NCBI GenBank assembly: GCA_029237775.1
Contig: JAQZBR010000001.1
Span: 124,001-188,000 of the forward strand
Source: Bacteroidota bacterium
GTDB lineage: Bacteria; Bacteroidota; Bacteroidia; 2-12-FULL-35-15
Length of the DNA stretch: 64,000 bases
Direction of reading: 5' to 3'
A model generated the notes under the pieces. The model had not been told where the DNA came from and ran no database searches. It saw nothing but the letters and a program-made list of their open reading frames with translations. This document shows, in pieces, positions 35,538 to 45,315 of this stretch. How positions within the stretch are numbered: the stretch's first letter is position 1; the number at the start of each line of letters is the position of its first letter. Position numbers and translations under genes: made by a program.

Positions 35538-38500
35538 ATGAAAACCGGAAAATTATTCTTCTTCTTTTTCTTCCTTCCTCTGAGTATTTTTTCTCAAACT
35601 AAAGTAGCGGCTTCAAAAACTGCAGGAACTCATCTTAAATGGGCGCAACCTATCCGCATCAGCATGTTAGAGGGTGCAAATGCTAAAACTATTTATTTTG
35701 AAGGTGCTGATTATAACTACACCGATCATTTCCTTCCGAGATATTCAAAAAGAATTGAATTGAACGGAAACGAAAATAACTTGAGCGCAACCCTTGTCAA
35801 CACTGTTTATGAACCACTTACGGATGAAGAAGTTACAGCCTTACCTGCCAAAGCTGTTATTCCGTCAGAAATAAATCCGACCACTTCTGTAAGTATTCAG
35901 CGCAAACAACCGTACGGCATAATATCCTTCATACCTGTCAGAAAAAACAACGCAACCGGAAAATACGAAAAACTGGTTTCATTCGATGTTCAATCCAAAC
36001 CATATGTTACGAGTATCCGCTCGGGAAGCCGCAGTCAAACCTACGCAGCCAACTCAGTTTTGCAGAGCGGAAAATGGTATAAGATCGCCACAACCTCTAA
36101 TGGCATTTATAAGTTATCATATACTTTTCTTCAGGACCTGGGAATCAACATGACCTCGGTAAGCCCTCAAAATTTAAGAGTTTATGGAAATGGTGGTGGT
36201 ATGCTCCCTGAACTAAGTTCTGCGCCCCGGTTAGACGATCTTGCCGAGATAGCGATCCACATGCAGGATAACGGAGATAGCGATTTCGACCCTAATGAAT
36301 ATGCTTTGTTTTATGGAACGGGAGCTGACACTTGGACTTATAACGCCACCTCCTGCCCCAACTTCAGTCACATAAAAAATCTTTATTCAGATTCAGCTTA
36401 TTATTTCATCACCTTTGATCTTGGCGCTGGAAAGAGAATTCAAACACAGGCATCCTCTACTGCTACTCCCACAGATACCGTGACTTCCTTTGATGATTAT
36501 GCATTCACGGAAAATGACAACATCAGCTTTATCAAGTCGGGACGCAACTGGTATGGTGAACACTTCGATAATATTTCATCCTATAGTTTTTCATATACCT
36601 TCCCGAATATTGTAATGAGCGCAAGTGCCGGAACTGCCAAAGTTCAGCTGGCCTCACGCTATGATAACAATGGTGCAGGAGAATCGAACTACTCCGTATC
36701 ATGTCAGGGAGGAAGCACCTTTATCAGCCCTGCTGAAATAGTAAGTGAAAGTCCGTATGATGACTATGCTATCATCGATAACGGCTGCTTTACCTTTACA
36801 CCAAACAGTCCGATAGTGAACGTGACCACCACCAAACTTACCGCAAATGCACTCGGATGGATGGATTTTGTTGAAGTGAATGTTCGGAGAAACCTGATCA
36901 TGTCGGGTCCACAAATGATGTTTCGGGATTCGAGATCCACAGGTCCGGGACGTATAGCATCCTACAATCTTGCGAGCTCATCTCCCGTACAAGTATGGGA
37001 TATCACGGATCCAACGAATATAAAATTACAATCGGGCAATTTCACAGGCGGAGTGTTTCAATTTACTTTACCATCTTCAACGTTAAATCAATTTCTTGCT
37101 TTCACTGCCACTTCGTTTAACACTCCTATAAAATCAGGCTCTGTTGCTAATCAAAACCTTCACGCCCTCAGCACAAAGAAGATGATCATTGTGGCTCATC
37201 CTAACTTTATGGCGGAAGCAACCCAACTTGCAGGGTATCATGAGTCGCATGATACCATCTCAACGCTGATTGTTACACCTCAGCAGATTTACAATGAGTT
37301 CTCTTCTGGCGCCCAGGATATTTCCGCGATTCGTAATTTCATAAAAATGTTTTACGACAGAGCCACCACTGACGAAGAAATCCCTAAATATCTGTTGCTC
37401 TTCGGTGATGGTTCATATGACAATAAAAGACGCTTTACGAACAACACGAATTTTATTCCCACTTATCAGTCGTTCAACTCCACTGTAACAACACTCTCTT
37501 ATGTTTCTGATGATTTCTACGGACTTCTCGATGATAACGAGGGCGTTTGGGAAGAATCAGCCGACAACGATGCAGTGGATCTCGGCATAGGTCGCTTTCC
37601 CGTTAAAACCAAAGCGGAGGCTCAGATCGCGGTGATGAAGATCCTCACCTATAACAAGACAGGCGTTCCACCGACCACTTCCAATAACAGTTCCTGCAGT
37701 GAGACTGCCAGCTCTCCGTTTGGAGACTGGAGAAACACCGTTTGTTTTGTCGCGGATGATGAAGACAGCGACTTACATGTTGTTCAATCCAACACTTTGG
37801 CTCAAAAGGTGGACACTGCTTATAACAATTACAACGTTGATAAAATTTATATTGACGCTTATCCGCAGGAAACAACTCCGGGCGGTAACCGTTATCCGAC
37901 CGTTACTGATGCGATCACAAAAAGAGTTCAGAAAGGGGCACTTATAATAAATTATACCGGGCATGGCGGAGAAGTGGGGCTGGCGCATGAGCGTATTGTT
38001 GAAGTTGCTGATATCAACCGTTGGAGTAACATAAACAATATGCCTTTATTTTTTACCGCCACGTGTGAATTCAGCCGTTATGACGACCCGGAAAGGACTT
38101 CAGCAGGTGAGTATGTTTTCTTAAATCCAAATGGTGGCGGTATTGCATTGTTGAGTACGGTGCGACTTGTATTCGCATCACCGAATTTTGTTCTGAACCA
38201 AAGCTTTTACAATTCGGCATTCACTCCAATCAATGGTAAAATGCCAACCCTTGGCGATCTGTATTATTACATGAAGAATCAGCTGGGAGGAAACTCCGTT
38301 AACAGCAGGAATTTTACATTGTTAGGTGATCCTGCTTTACGCTTAGCTTATCCGAAGTATAATGTTTCAACGGATACAGTAAATATGAATGCAGTAATCA
38401 GTGCAAGTACCGATACCCTGAAAGCACTATCTATGGTTACCGTTAGCGGACATGTACGGTCAAAATCAGGTGCAGTACTTACTTCTTATAATGGTGTGTT

Positions 38501-39464
38501 ATATCCAACCGTATATGATAAGCCTCAGAATATAACCACTGTTGCCAATGACCCTTGCCCTCCACCTCCCGGAGGATCCTGCAGTCAGCCATACACATTT
38601 CAGTTGCAAAAGAATGTGTTATATAAAGGAAAAGTAAGCGTTACGAATGGTTATTATAAATTCAGCTTCATCGTTCCAAAGGACATTGCATATCAGTACG
38701 GAACCGGAAGGATCAGTTATTATGCTGAGAATGGATCCGAAGATGCAAACGGCTTTTATGAGAAAATAATTATTGGTGGATCAAATGATTCTGCTGCCAT
38801 CGACAATAACGGCCCTGAGATCAGACTTTACATGAATGACACCAAGTTTGTTGAAGGAGGACTGACAGATGAGAATCCGGATCTGTTTGCGCTTTTACGC
38901 GATGAGAACGGAATCAACACTGTAGGGAATGGAATCGGCCATGATGTGACGGCCGTTGTGGATGCCAACACTGAACATGCAATTGTGCTGAATGATTTTT
39001 ACCAGGCGGATCTTAACAGCTATAAAAGCGGAAGTGTCCGTTATCCTTTTGTGGATATGACGGAAGGCAAGCACACGCTCGACCTTAAGGTGTGGGATGT
39101 TTATAATAATTCAGCAAAGGCGCATACGGAATTTATCGTTGCGAAATCAGCTGAGCTGGCGCTGCTTCATGTGATGAATTATCCGAACCCGTTTACGACC
39201 CGCACCACTTTCTATTTTGAGCAGAATCAGTGCTGTCAGTCTTTACATGTGGAGCTTCAGATCTTTACTGTTTCAGGAAAGCTGGTTCGTAATTTCAGTC
39301 AGTTCGTTTACGCAGAAGGCTACCGATCCAATCCAATAGAATGGGATGGCCGTGATGATTTTGGAGACAAGATCGGGAAAGGGGTTTATATATATCGCTT
39401 GAAAGTGAAGACGGATCTGGGTACTACCGCAGAAAAATATGAGAAGCTTGTCATTTTAAATTAA
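35538..39464 (+). CDS. porU: T9SS sortase PorU (C25 cysteine protease), catalytically intact copy
   Basis: 1308 residues from ATG 35538; the frame is open to TTG 35514 and ATG 35523, but a -7 box overlaps that stretch and the signal peptide MKTGKLFFFFFFLPLSIFSQ starts here. PorU cleaves the CTD of T9SS cargo and joins it to A-LPS at the cell surface. N-terminal propeptide-like region ('SVLQSGKWYKIATTSNGIYK'), C25 domain about 540-920 with 'LLLFGDGSYDNKR', catalytic His809 in 'NYTGHGGEVGLAHERI' (codon 37962-37964) and Cys843 in 'FTATCEFSRYDDP' (codon 38064-38066), spaced 34 residues. C-terminal CTD-like domain ('NYPNPFTTRTTFYF ... GVYIYRLKVKT'). First gene of a plus-strand run with a second porU-like gene and porV. 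Confidence 0.93.
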   Translation: MKTGKLFFFFFFLPLSIFSQTKVAASKTAGTHLKWAQPIRISMLEGANAKTIYFEGADYNYTDHFLPRYSKRIELNGNENNLSATLVNTVYEPLTDEEVTALPAKAVIPSEINPTTSVSIQRKQPYGIISFIPVRKNNATGKYEKLVSFDVQSKPYVTSIRSGSRSQTYAANSVLQSGKWYKIATTSNGIYKLSYTFLQDLGINMTSVSPQNLRVYGNGGGMLPELSSAPRLDDLAEIAIHMQDNGDSDFDPNEYALFYGTGADTWTYNATSCPNFSHIKNLYSDSAYYFITFDLGAGKRIQTQASSTATPTDTVTSFDDYAFTENDNISFIKSGRNWYGEHFDNISSYSFSYTFPNIVMSASAGTAKVQLASRYDNNGAGESNYSVSCQGGSTFISPAEIVSESPYDDYAIIDNGCFTFTPNSPIVNVTTTKLTANALGWMDFVEVNVRRNLIMSGPQMMFRDSRSTGPGRIASYNLASSSPVQVWDITDPTNIKLQSGNFTGGVFQFTLPSSTLNQFLAFTATSFNTPIKSGSVANQNLHALSTKKMIIVAHPNFMAEATQLAGYHESHDTISTLIVTPQQIYNEFSSGAQDISAIRNFIKMFYDRATTDEEIPKYLLLFGDGSYDNKRRFTNNTNFIPTYQSFNSTVTTLSYVSDDFYGLLDDNEGVWEESADNDAVDLGIGRFPVKTKAEAQIAVMKILTYNKTGVPPTTSNNSSCSETASSPFGDWRNTVCFVADDEDSDLHVVQSNTLAQKVDTAYNNYNVDKIYIDAYPQETTPGGNRYPTVTDAITKRVQKGALIINYTGHGGEVGLAHERIVEVADINRWSNINNMPLFFTATCEFSRYDDPERTSAGEYVFLNPNGGGIALLSTVRLVFASPNFVLNQSFYNSAFTPINGKMPTLGDLYYYMKNQLGGNSVNSRNFTLLGDPALRLAYPKYNVSTDTVNMNAVISASTDTLKALSMVTVSGHVRSKSGAVLTSYNGVLYPTVYDKPQNITTVANDPCPPPPGGSCSQPYTFQLQKNVLYKGKVSVTNGYYKFSFIVPKDIAYQYGTGRISYYAENGSEDANGFYEKIIIGGSNDSAAIDNNGPEIRLYMNDTKFVEGGLTDENPDLFALLRDENGINTVGNGIGHDVTAVVDANTEHAIVLNDFYQADLNSYKSGSVRYPFVDMTEGKHTLDLKVWDVYNNSAKAHTEFIVAKSAELALLHVMNYPNPFTTRTTFYFEQNQCCQSLHVELQIFTVSGKLVRNFSQFVYAEGYRSNPIEWDGRDDFGDKIGKGVYIYRLKVKTDLGTTAEKYEKLVILN

Positions 39465-39514
39465 GGCTATCAGCCACGCCATAAATTATTAACGCTTCTA
39501 AAACATAAAGAATC

Positions 39515-42500
39515 ATGCGGATCTCTTTTGTGTTATTACTCTGCCTGTCACAATTTATTTATGGCCAAAGAAGTTATAATCCGAGGGCAGATGACATTGA
39601 AATGATTGTCTGGCAATTACCACAACCCATTATTCCTTCGATCGCAGAAAACAGGCAAGCCTTATATTTCGCAGGAGCTCATAACAACACTGAAGACCTT
39701 TTTCTACCGCGTTATTTTCAAAAGATCAGTTCCGGTAATTCGTTTAAAGCAAACATAAGTTTAACAAATCAGTTATTTACTGATCTTAGTATAGATGAAT
39801 TGGTGTTGCTTCCTAAAAACTACAATCTTAAAAATGAAATCGACATCAGGATCGAAGATCTTATAAGCAAAAAAGAAAGCTATACTGTCGTTTCATTTAT
39901 TCCGCTGCGCAGGAACATGCTCACAGGAAAAATCGAAAAGCTTATCTCCTTTAAGTTGCAGGTGACCCCTTCCGTGGAAAGAAAAGCCGAAGAAAACAGA
40001 AGCCCTATGTATGCCGCAAATTCAGTGCTTCAGAGTGGTAACTGGCATAAAATTTCCGTTGCGAATGATGGGATCTTCAAGCTCGACCAAACGTTTCTTC
40101 AAAGTATAGGAATGAATACAAATTCCATCGACCCGAGGAATATCAGGATCTATGGAAACGGTGGCGGAATGCTTCCTGAACTTAATTCCATTAGCCGTAT
40201 CGATGACCTTGCCGAAAACGCGATCTATGTAGAAGGAGAAAATGACGGAGTGTTCAACAGCGCGGATTATGTATTATTTTATGGGAAAGGACCGGATGCC
40301 TGGAATTATGATTCCGGAGCTTGTCCTAAATTTTCACATGTTAAAAATATTTTTTCCGATTCGAGCTATTACTTTATCACCTCGGATCTTGGGCCGGGTA
40401 AAAGAATTCAATCACAAGCCTCAACATCCCTAACTCCTACGAATAACGTTTTCACTTTTGACGATCATGCATTTCACGAAAAAGAAGATGTCAATTTACT
40501 GAAATCAGGTAAAGAATGGTATGGTGAATATCTGGACCTTGTAAATTCATATAATTTCCCATTTAGCTTTCCAAACATAGATCTCAGTTCGCAGGGAACT
40601 GTGAAAGTGAGACTTGCCAGCCGATATGATAATAATGGAAACGGGGGAGCTGTCTATAACGTCAGTGCTTCCGGAACCACGACAGCAATTTCTACCGATG
40701 AAATCGTCAGTGAAAACACCTATAGTGATTATGCAAGTATAGGAAGCGGATGTTTCACTTTTTCTCCTATCAATTCTTCAGTTAATGTTAGCGTGTCAAA
40801 ACAAACACCTAACGCAACCGCCTGGATAGATTATTTAGAGGCTAACGTCAGGCGTGGGTTAAACGTGACAGGCAGCCAACTTTCTTTCCGTGATGCTCTG
40901 TCGATGGGAACGGGCAACGTTACAAAATTCAACCTGACCAGCCAGGGTTCACTTCAGATCTGGGAGGTTACTGATCCGCTAAATGTGCGAAAGCAGAGCC
41001 TGAATGTTAATGGAAGCAACTATGATTTTACCCTAAGCACGGACAATCTTCGTGAGTTCGTAGCCTTCAATGGTTCATCATTTTTCATACCCGGTAAATG
41101 CGGAAAAGTTTCAAATCAAAACCTCCATGCTATCTCAGGTAAAGATCTGATCATTATCACTGCGCCTGAATTTAATAGTGAAGCTTCAAGACTCGCTTCG
41201 CATCATGAAACAAAAGATTCTTTGCGCACTATAGTTGTGACTACATCCCAGATATACAATGAATTTTCCTCCGGCTCACAGGATGTAGCAGCACTCAGAG
41301 ATTTTGTGAGAATGTTATATAAGACTGCTTCAGCACCGTCTGAAATCCCTCGCTATCTGTTGCTTTTCGGGGATGCATCGTACGACTATAAAAAAAGAAT
41401 CACTAATAATACGAACCTTGTTCCTGTTTACGAATCAGACAATTCACTTGACGTTCTTAACAGTTATTGCACTGATGATTTCTTTGGCTTGCTTGATGAT
41501 AATGAAGGTTTGTGGACAGCAGATGCAATTGACCTTGGTATAGGACGTATTGTAGCTAAAACAAAACAAGAAGCAACTGAAGCGGTCAACAAGATCCTAC
41601 TTTATACTCAAACGGGAATCATCAACTCCGGTGCAGAATTAAATTCATGCTCCGCCACTGCCCCACCAAATCCATTTGGCGACTGGCGGAATTACATTTG
41701 TTTTGTCGGTGACGATCAGGACAATAACGTGCATCTTGCTCAAACAAATAATATGGCAGCGAAAGTGGATACTCTCAATAACAACCTGAATATTGAGAAG
41801 ATCTATCTTGATGCTTATCAGGAAATTCAAACAAGCCAGGGTAACCGCAATCCTGACGCAACCAAAGCGATCGAAGACCGGATCTCAAAAGGATGTCTGA
41901 TATTAAATTTTACAGGATATGGCGGACGAACAGGATGGACCAATGAACGTGTTTTGGAAACGAGCGAAATTGATGATTTCCGCAACAGAGACAAATTACT
42001 CTTTTATTACGCGGCAACGGCTGAGTTCAGCCGCTTTGATGATCCCGGAATGACTGCAGGAGGGGAAGTTTTTGTCCTTAATCCGAACGGAGGCGCAATT
42101 GCAGGCATTTCAGCAACTCGGCTTACATTCTCCGGTCCAAACTTTGCGCTTAACAATAATTTTTATTCCTCCGCCTTTCTGCCGGTAAATGGACGAATGC
42201 CGCGATTAGGGGACATTTACAAATCTTTTAAAAACTCATTGGGTGGAAACAGCACAAACAGCCGTGGATTTGTCCTGTTGGGAGATCCCGCCTTAAGGCT
42301 TGCCTATCCCCTGCATAAAATAATAACAGATTCAATTAACAGTATATCAGCCACGATAACTGACACTACCAAAGCATTAGCTTCTGTAACAGTGAATGGC
42401 CATTTAACCGATAACAGCGGGAATATCTTAAACACTTACAACGGTGTTTTGTACCCTACTGTATTCGATAAAAAGAAAAACATCACGACCCTTTCGAACG

Positions 42501-43390
42501 GTGGACCGGCAACTAATCCACCCTACACTTTCAGCCAGCAAACGAATATTCTTTTTCGTGGAAAAGTAAGCGTAACACACGGACGATTTTCTTTCAGCTA
42601 CATTGTTCCAAAAGATATCGATTCCACGTATGGCTTTGGCAGAATAAGCTATTATGCCGATAATGGGACGACAGATGCCAGCGGTGCTTATGAGAATTTT
42701 TACATAGGCGGTAAAGACATGAATGCAGTGACAGATAATACCGGCCCTGAAATCCGGCTGTACATGAATGATACAAAGTTTGCATTCGGTGGATTAACGG
42801 ATGAAAATCCGGATCTCTTTGCATTGCTGAAAGATGAACACGGCCTCAACACGTATAACACTACAACTCCCTTAAAGGTGATCCTTGATGCAAATACACC
42901 AAATGCTATCAATCTTAATGATTATTACCGATCAGATCTTAATACCTACAAAAGCGGTTCTGTCAGATATCCGTTCAGTCAGCTTTCAGACGGAAAGCAC
43001 ACTCTCGAGCTACACGCTTCTGACGTTTATAATAACACCTCCAAAAGCTACCTGGAATTTGTTGTGGCGAAGTCGGCAGAGTTTGCATTGACTCATATCC
43101 TTAATTACCCGAATCCATTTACAACGCATACCACTTTTTATTTCGAACAAAACCGCTGCTGTCAAGCCCTCCAGCTCGAACTTCAAATATTTACCATTTC
43201 AGGGAAGCTTGTGCGCAATTTTAATCAGCCTCTTTACGTTGAGGGCTACCGTTCGGATGCGATCGAATGGGATGGCAGGGATGATTTTGGAGATAAGATA
43301 GGCAAAGGCGTTTATATATATCATCTCAAAGTAAAGACTATGGAAGGACAGACCGCAGAAAAGTATGAAAAACTCGTTATTTTAAATTAA
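39515..43390 (+). CDS. PorU paralogue with both catalytic residues replaced (predicted pseudo-sortase)
   Basis: 1291 residues, signal peptide MRISFVLLLCLSQFIYG then Q. It is co-linear with the upstream PorU along its whole length, including the N-terminal 'SVLQSGNWHKISVANDGIFK', C25 domain and CTD-like end ('NYPNPFTTHTTFYF ... GVYIYHLKVKT'). At the active site the His is Tyr802 ('NFTGYGGRTGWTNERV', codon 41918-41920), the Cys is Ala836 ('AATAEFSRFDDP', codon 42020-42022), and the second nearby His is also lost; spacing (34) and all flanking motifs are kept. It cannot be a C25 peptidase by known chemistry. The frame is intact and motif-level conservation outside the dyad argues against decay. 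It lies 50 bases after porU and before porV, so a structural or regulatory role in the attachment complex is my inference. Confidence 0.92.
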   Translation: MRISFVLLLCLSQFIYGQRSYNPRADDIEMIVWQLPQPIIPSIAENRQALYFAGAHNNTEDLFLPRYFQKISSGNSFKANISLTNQLFTDLSIDELVLLPKNYNLKNEIDIRIEDLISKKESYTVVSFIPLRRNMLTGKIEKLISFKLQVTPSVERKAEENRSPMYAANSVLQSGNWHKISVANDGIFKLDQTFLQSIGMNTNSIDPRNIRIYGNGGGMLPELNSISRIDDLAENAIYVEGENDGVFNSADYVLFYGKGPDAWNYDSGACPKFSHVKNIFSDSSYYFITSDLGPGKRIQSQASTSLTPTNNVFTFDDHAFHEKEDVNLLKSGKEWYGEYLDLVNSYNFPFSFPNIDLSSQGTVKVRLASRYDNNGNGGAVYNVSASGTTTAISTDEIVSENTYSDYASIGSGCFTFSPINSSVNVSVSKQTPNATAWIDYLEANVRRGLNVTGSQLSFRDALSMGTGNVTKFNLTSQGSLQIWEVTDPLNVRKQSLNVNGSNYDFTLSTDNLREFVAFNGSSFFIPGKCGKVSNQNLHAISGKDLIIITAPEFNSEASRLASHHETKDSLRTIVVTTSQIYNEFSSGSQDVAALRDFVRMLYKTASAPSEIPRYLLLFGDASYDYKKRITNNTNLVPVYESDNSLDVLNSYCTDDFFGLLDDNEGLWTADAIDLGIGRIVAKTKQEATEAVNKILLYTQTGIINSGAELNSCSATAPPNPFGDWRNYICFVGDDQDNNVHLAQTNNMAAKVDTLNNNLNIEKIYLDAYQEIQTSQGNRNPDATKAIEDRISKGCLILNFTGYGGRTGWTNERVLETSEIDDFRNRDKLLFYYAATAEFSRFDDPGMTAGGEVFVLNPNGGAIAGISATRLTFSGPNFALNNNFYSSAFLPVNGRMPRLGDIYKSFKNSLGGNSTNSRGFVLLGDPALRLAYPLHKIITDSINSISATITDTTKALASVTVNGHLTDNSGNILNTYNGVLYPTVFDKKKNITTLSNGGPATNPPYTFSQQTNILFRGKVSVTHGRFSFSYIVPKDIDSTYGFGRISYYADNGTTDASGAYENFYIGGKDMNAVTDNTGPEIRLYMNDTKFAFGGLTDENPDLFALLKDEHGLNTYNTTTPLKVILDANTPNAINLNDYYRSDLNTYKSGSVRYPFSQLSDGKHTLELHASDVYNNTSKSYLEFVVAKSAEFALTHILNYPNPFTTHTTFYFEQNRCCQALQLELQIFTISGKLVRNFNQPLYVEGYRSDAIEWDGRDDFGDKIGKGVYIYHLKVKTMEGQTAEKYEKLVILN

Positions 43391-43508
43391 TCATTACATT
43401 AGCAACCCTAAATATTTTCAAAATATGATTTTTGCGACCCGGAGGCATGAAAATTTAGACACAAATTCAGTTATGGCAGTTTCCATTGAAATAAAAAAAT
43501 ATTCGAAA

Positions 43509-44777
43509 ATGAAAGATTTAAAGCCCTGCAACAAAAGTTATTTCCTGCTCTTCCTTTCCTTAATAGCCGGTTCAGCGCTGAATGCGCAAAACCAGGCTCA
43601 GAGAGCCAGCGAACTTCAACTTAATACGATCACTACAGCTGTTCCGTTTCTTCTGATCACTCCGGATTCACGTGCCGGTGGTATGGGAGATGTAGGTGCT
43701 GCATCAACACCTGACATCAGCTCGATTCACTGGAATCCTTCAAAGCTGGCATTCGTAGATAAAAAAATGGGACTTGGTGTTTCTTACACTCCATGGTTAA
43801 GGGCACTCGTGCCGGATATTAACCTTGCATACCTTTCAGGTTATTACAAAACCAAAAAAAGCGGTACAATCGGAGCTTCCTTACGTTACTTCTCTCTTGG
43901 GGATATTACTTTTACAGATGCGAATGGTAATACTGTCGGCCAGTTCCGTCCGAATGAATTTGCACTTGATGTTGCATATGCCACTAAACTTTCAAAAGAG
44001 TTCTCAGTTGGAGGGGCCGTTCGCTTTGTGAATTCTAACCTTACCGGAGGTGCATTAGTGGAAGGTGCACAGACCAAAGCAGGGCGTGCTATCGCGGTAG
44101 ATATCTCTGCCCTTTACAGAAAAGAGAAGCTGAAGCTTGGTGATAAAAAAGGTATTGGTGCTATTGGTTTAGCGATCACAAATATTGGTAACAAAATGTC
44201 TTATTCTGACCGTGGAGGCACTGACAATGCAGATTTCATCCCTATCAACATGCGTCTGGGAGGTGCTTTAACCGTTCAGCTTGATGATTATAACTCTATT
44301 GGTTTTATGGCAGACGTTAATAAGCTGCTTGTTCCTACCCCGGCTATTTACAAGCATAATTATGATGCATCCGGAAAAGACCTTGGAATTGCTTACGATG
44401 CAGACAATAATCCGATCATTGAAAAAGGAAAAGATCCAAACCGCGGTGTTGCAGAAGGTATGTTTGGCTCATTCAATGATGCACCTGGTGGCGGAAAAGA
44501 AGAGCTGCGTGAGCTTAACTATTCCATCGGACTGGAATACTGGTACAATAAATTATTCGCAGTAAGAGCAGGTTATTTTTACGAGCATCCGACAAAAGGT
44601 AACCGTCAGTTCTTCACATTAGGTGCGGGAGTTAAATACAACGTGTTCGGACTTGATTTTGCTTACCTGATCCCGACTCAACAAAGAAATCCTTTGGAAA
44701 ACACTTTAAGGTTTACGCTTACTTTCGACTTTGATGCTTTCAAAGCTCAGAATGATGAGAATAAAACCACAGAATAA
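43509..44777 (+). CDS. porV: T9SS outer-membrane protein PorV (LptO)
   Basis: 422 residues from ATG 43509; the frame is open to 43425, but the signal peptide (YFLLFLSLIAGSALNAQ) starts after Met 43509. FadL-like barrel: 'VPFLLITPDSRAGGMGDVGA', 'SSIHWNPSKLAFVDKKMGLG', 'YLSGYYKTKKSGTIGASLRY', 'VGGAVRFVNSNLTGG', ending in 'LRFTLTFDFDAFKA'. PorV is a shuttle that picks up CTD cargo from the SprA translocon and hands it to PorU. It follows the two porU-type genes in the same direction, as expected for the gldJ-porU-porV neighbourhood. Confidence 0.95.
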   Translation: MKDLKPCNKSYFLLFLSLIAGSALNAQNQAQRASELQLNTITTAVPFLLITPDSRAGGMGDVGAASTPDISSIHWNPSKLAFVDKKMGLGVSYTPWLRALVPDINLAYLSGYYKTKKSGTIGASLRYFSLGDITFTDANGNTVGQFRPNEFALDVAYATKLSKEFSVGGAVRFVNSNLTGGALVEGAQTKAGRAIAVDISALYRKEKLKLGDKKGIGAIGLAITNIGNKMSYSDRGGTDNADFIPINMRLGGALTVQLDDYNSIGFMADVNKLLVPTPAIYKHNYDASGKDLGIAYDADNNPIIEKGKDPNRGVAEGMFGSFNDAPGGGKEELRELNYSIGLEYWYNKLFAVRAGYFYEHPTKGNRQFFTLGAGVKYNVFGLDFAYLIPTQQRNPLENTLRFTLTFDFDAFKAQNDENKTTE

Positions 44778-44790
44778 TATTCATTTACTT

Positions 44791-44824
44791 TTTTTGATCC
44801 CGCCTGAACAGCGGGATTTTTTTA
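44791..44824 (+). terminator. Terminator after porV
   Basis: ATCCCGC (44797-44803) pairs with GCGGGAT (44811-44817), loop of 7, followed by a run of seven T. It separates the porU/porV transcript from ispF. Confidence 0.8.
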
Positions 44825-44835
44825 TATCCTGATTT

Positions 44836-45315
44836 ATGAAGATACGAGTAGGCTTTGGCTTTGATGTTCATCAGCTAAAAGAAGGCCGCGAATTCTGGCT
44901 TGGAGGTATCAAGCATGAACACAGTAAAGGTGCCCTGGGCCATTCTGATGCAGATGTTTTGATCCATGCGATATGTGACGCTTTATTGGGGGCAGCAGGC
45001 CTTCGTGATATTGGATTTCATTTCCCGGATACATCCTCCGAATTCAAAGGAATAGATAGCAAGATCCTTCTGGAAAGAGTTGTTAATTTGCTTAAAGAAA
45101 AAAATTATACTATCGGAAATGTAGATTGCACTCTTGTGCTTGAGAAGCCGAAGATCAATCCGCATATAGATGCCATGAAAACGGTGCTTGTTCCGATCAT
45201 GGATATAGAAATGGAAGACCTGGCTATAAAAGCCACCACCAACGAAAAAATGGGGTATGTAGGACGTGAAGAAGGAGTTTGTGCTTATGCGGTTGCCCTG
45301 ATCCAGAAACTATAA
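44836..45315 (+). CDS. ispF: 2-C-methyl-D-erythritol 2,4-cyclodiphosphate synthase
   Basis: 159 residues, normal length. The enzyme makes MEcPP in the non-mevalonate isoprenoid pathway. Zinc ligands are visible in 'GFGFDVHQLKEG' (Asp, His) and 'HSDADVLIHAICDAL' (His), with 'DIGFHFPDT' and the final 'KATTNEKMGYVGREEGV' (CDP-binding TT and the conserved EGV). Its 3' end overlaps the end of the convergent DUF2490 gene by 6 bases. Confidence 0.96.
   Translation: MKIRVGFGFDVHQLKEGREFWLGGIKHEHSKGALGHSDADVLIHAICDALLGAAGLRDIGFHFPDTSSEFKGIDSKILLERVVNLLKEKNYTIGNVDCTLVLEKPKINPHIDAMKTVLVPIMDIEMEDLAIKATTNEKMGYVGREEGVCAYAVALIQKL

Noticed and set aside
35555-35590. TTC-rich run in the porU signal peptide as a phase-variable repeat
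   Set aside because: The repeating unit is a triplet, so changes in number would not shift the frame. It simply encodes a Phe-rich hydrophobic core.
39515-43390. Second porU as a pseudogene
   Set aside because: The frame is intact over 1291 codons, signal peptide and CTD-like end are kept, and flanking active-site motifs are conserved; only the reactive residues are changed.
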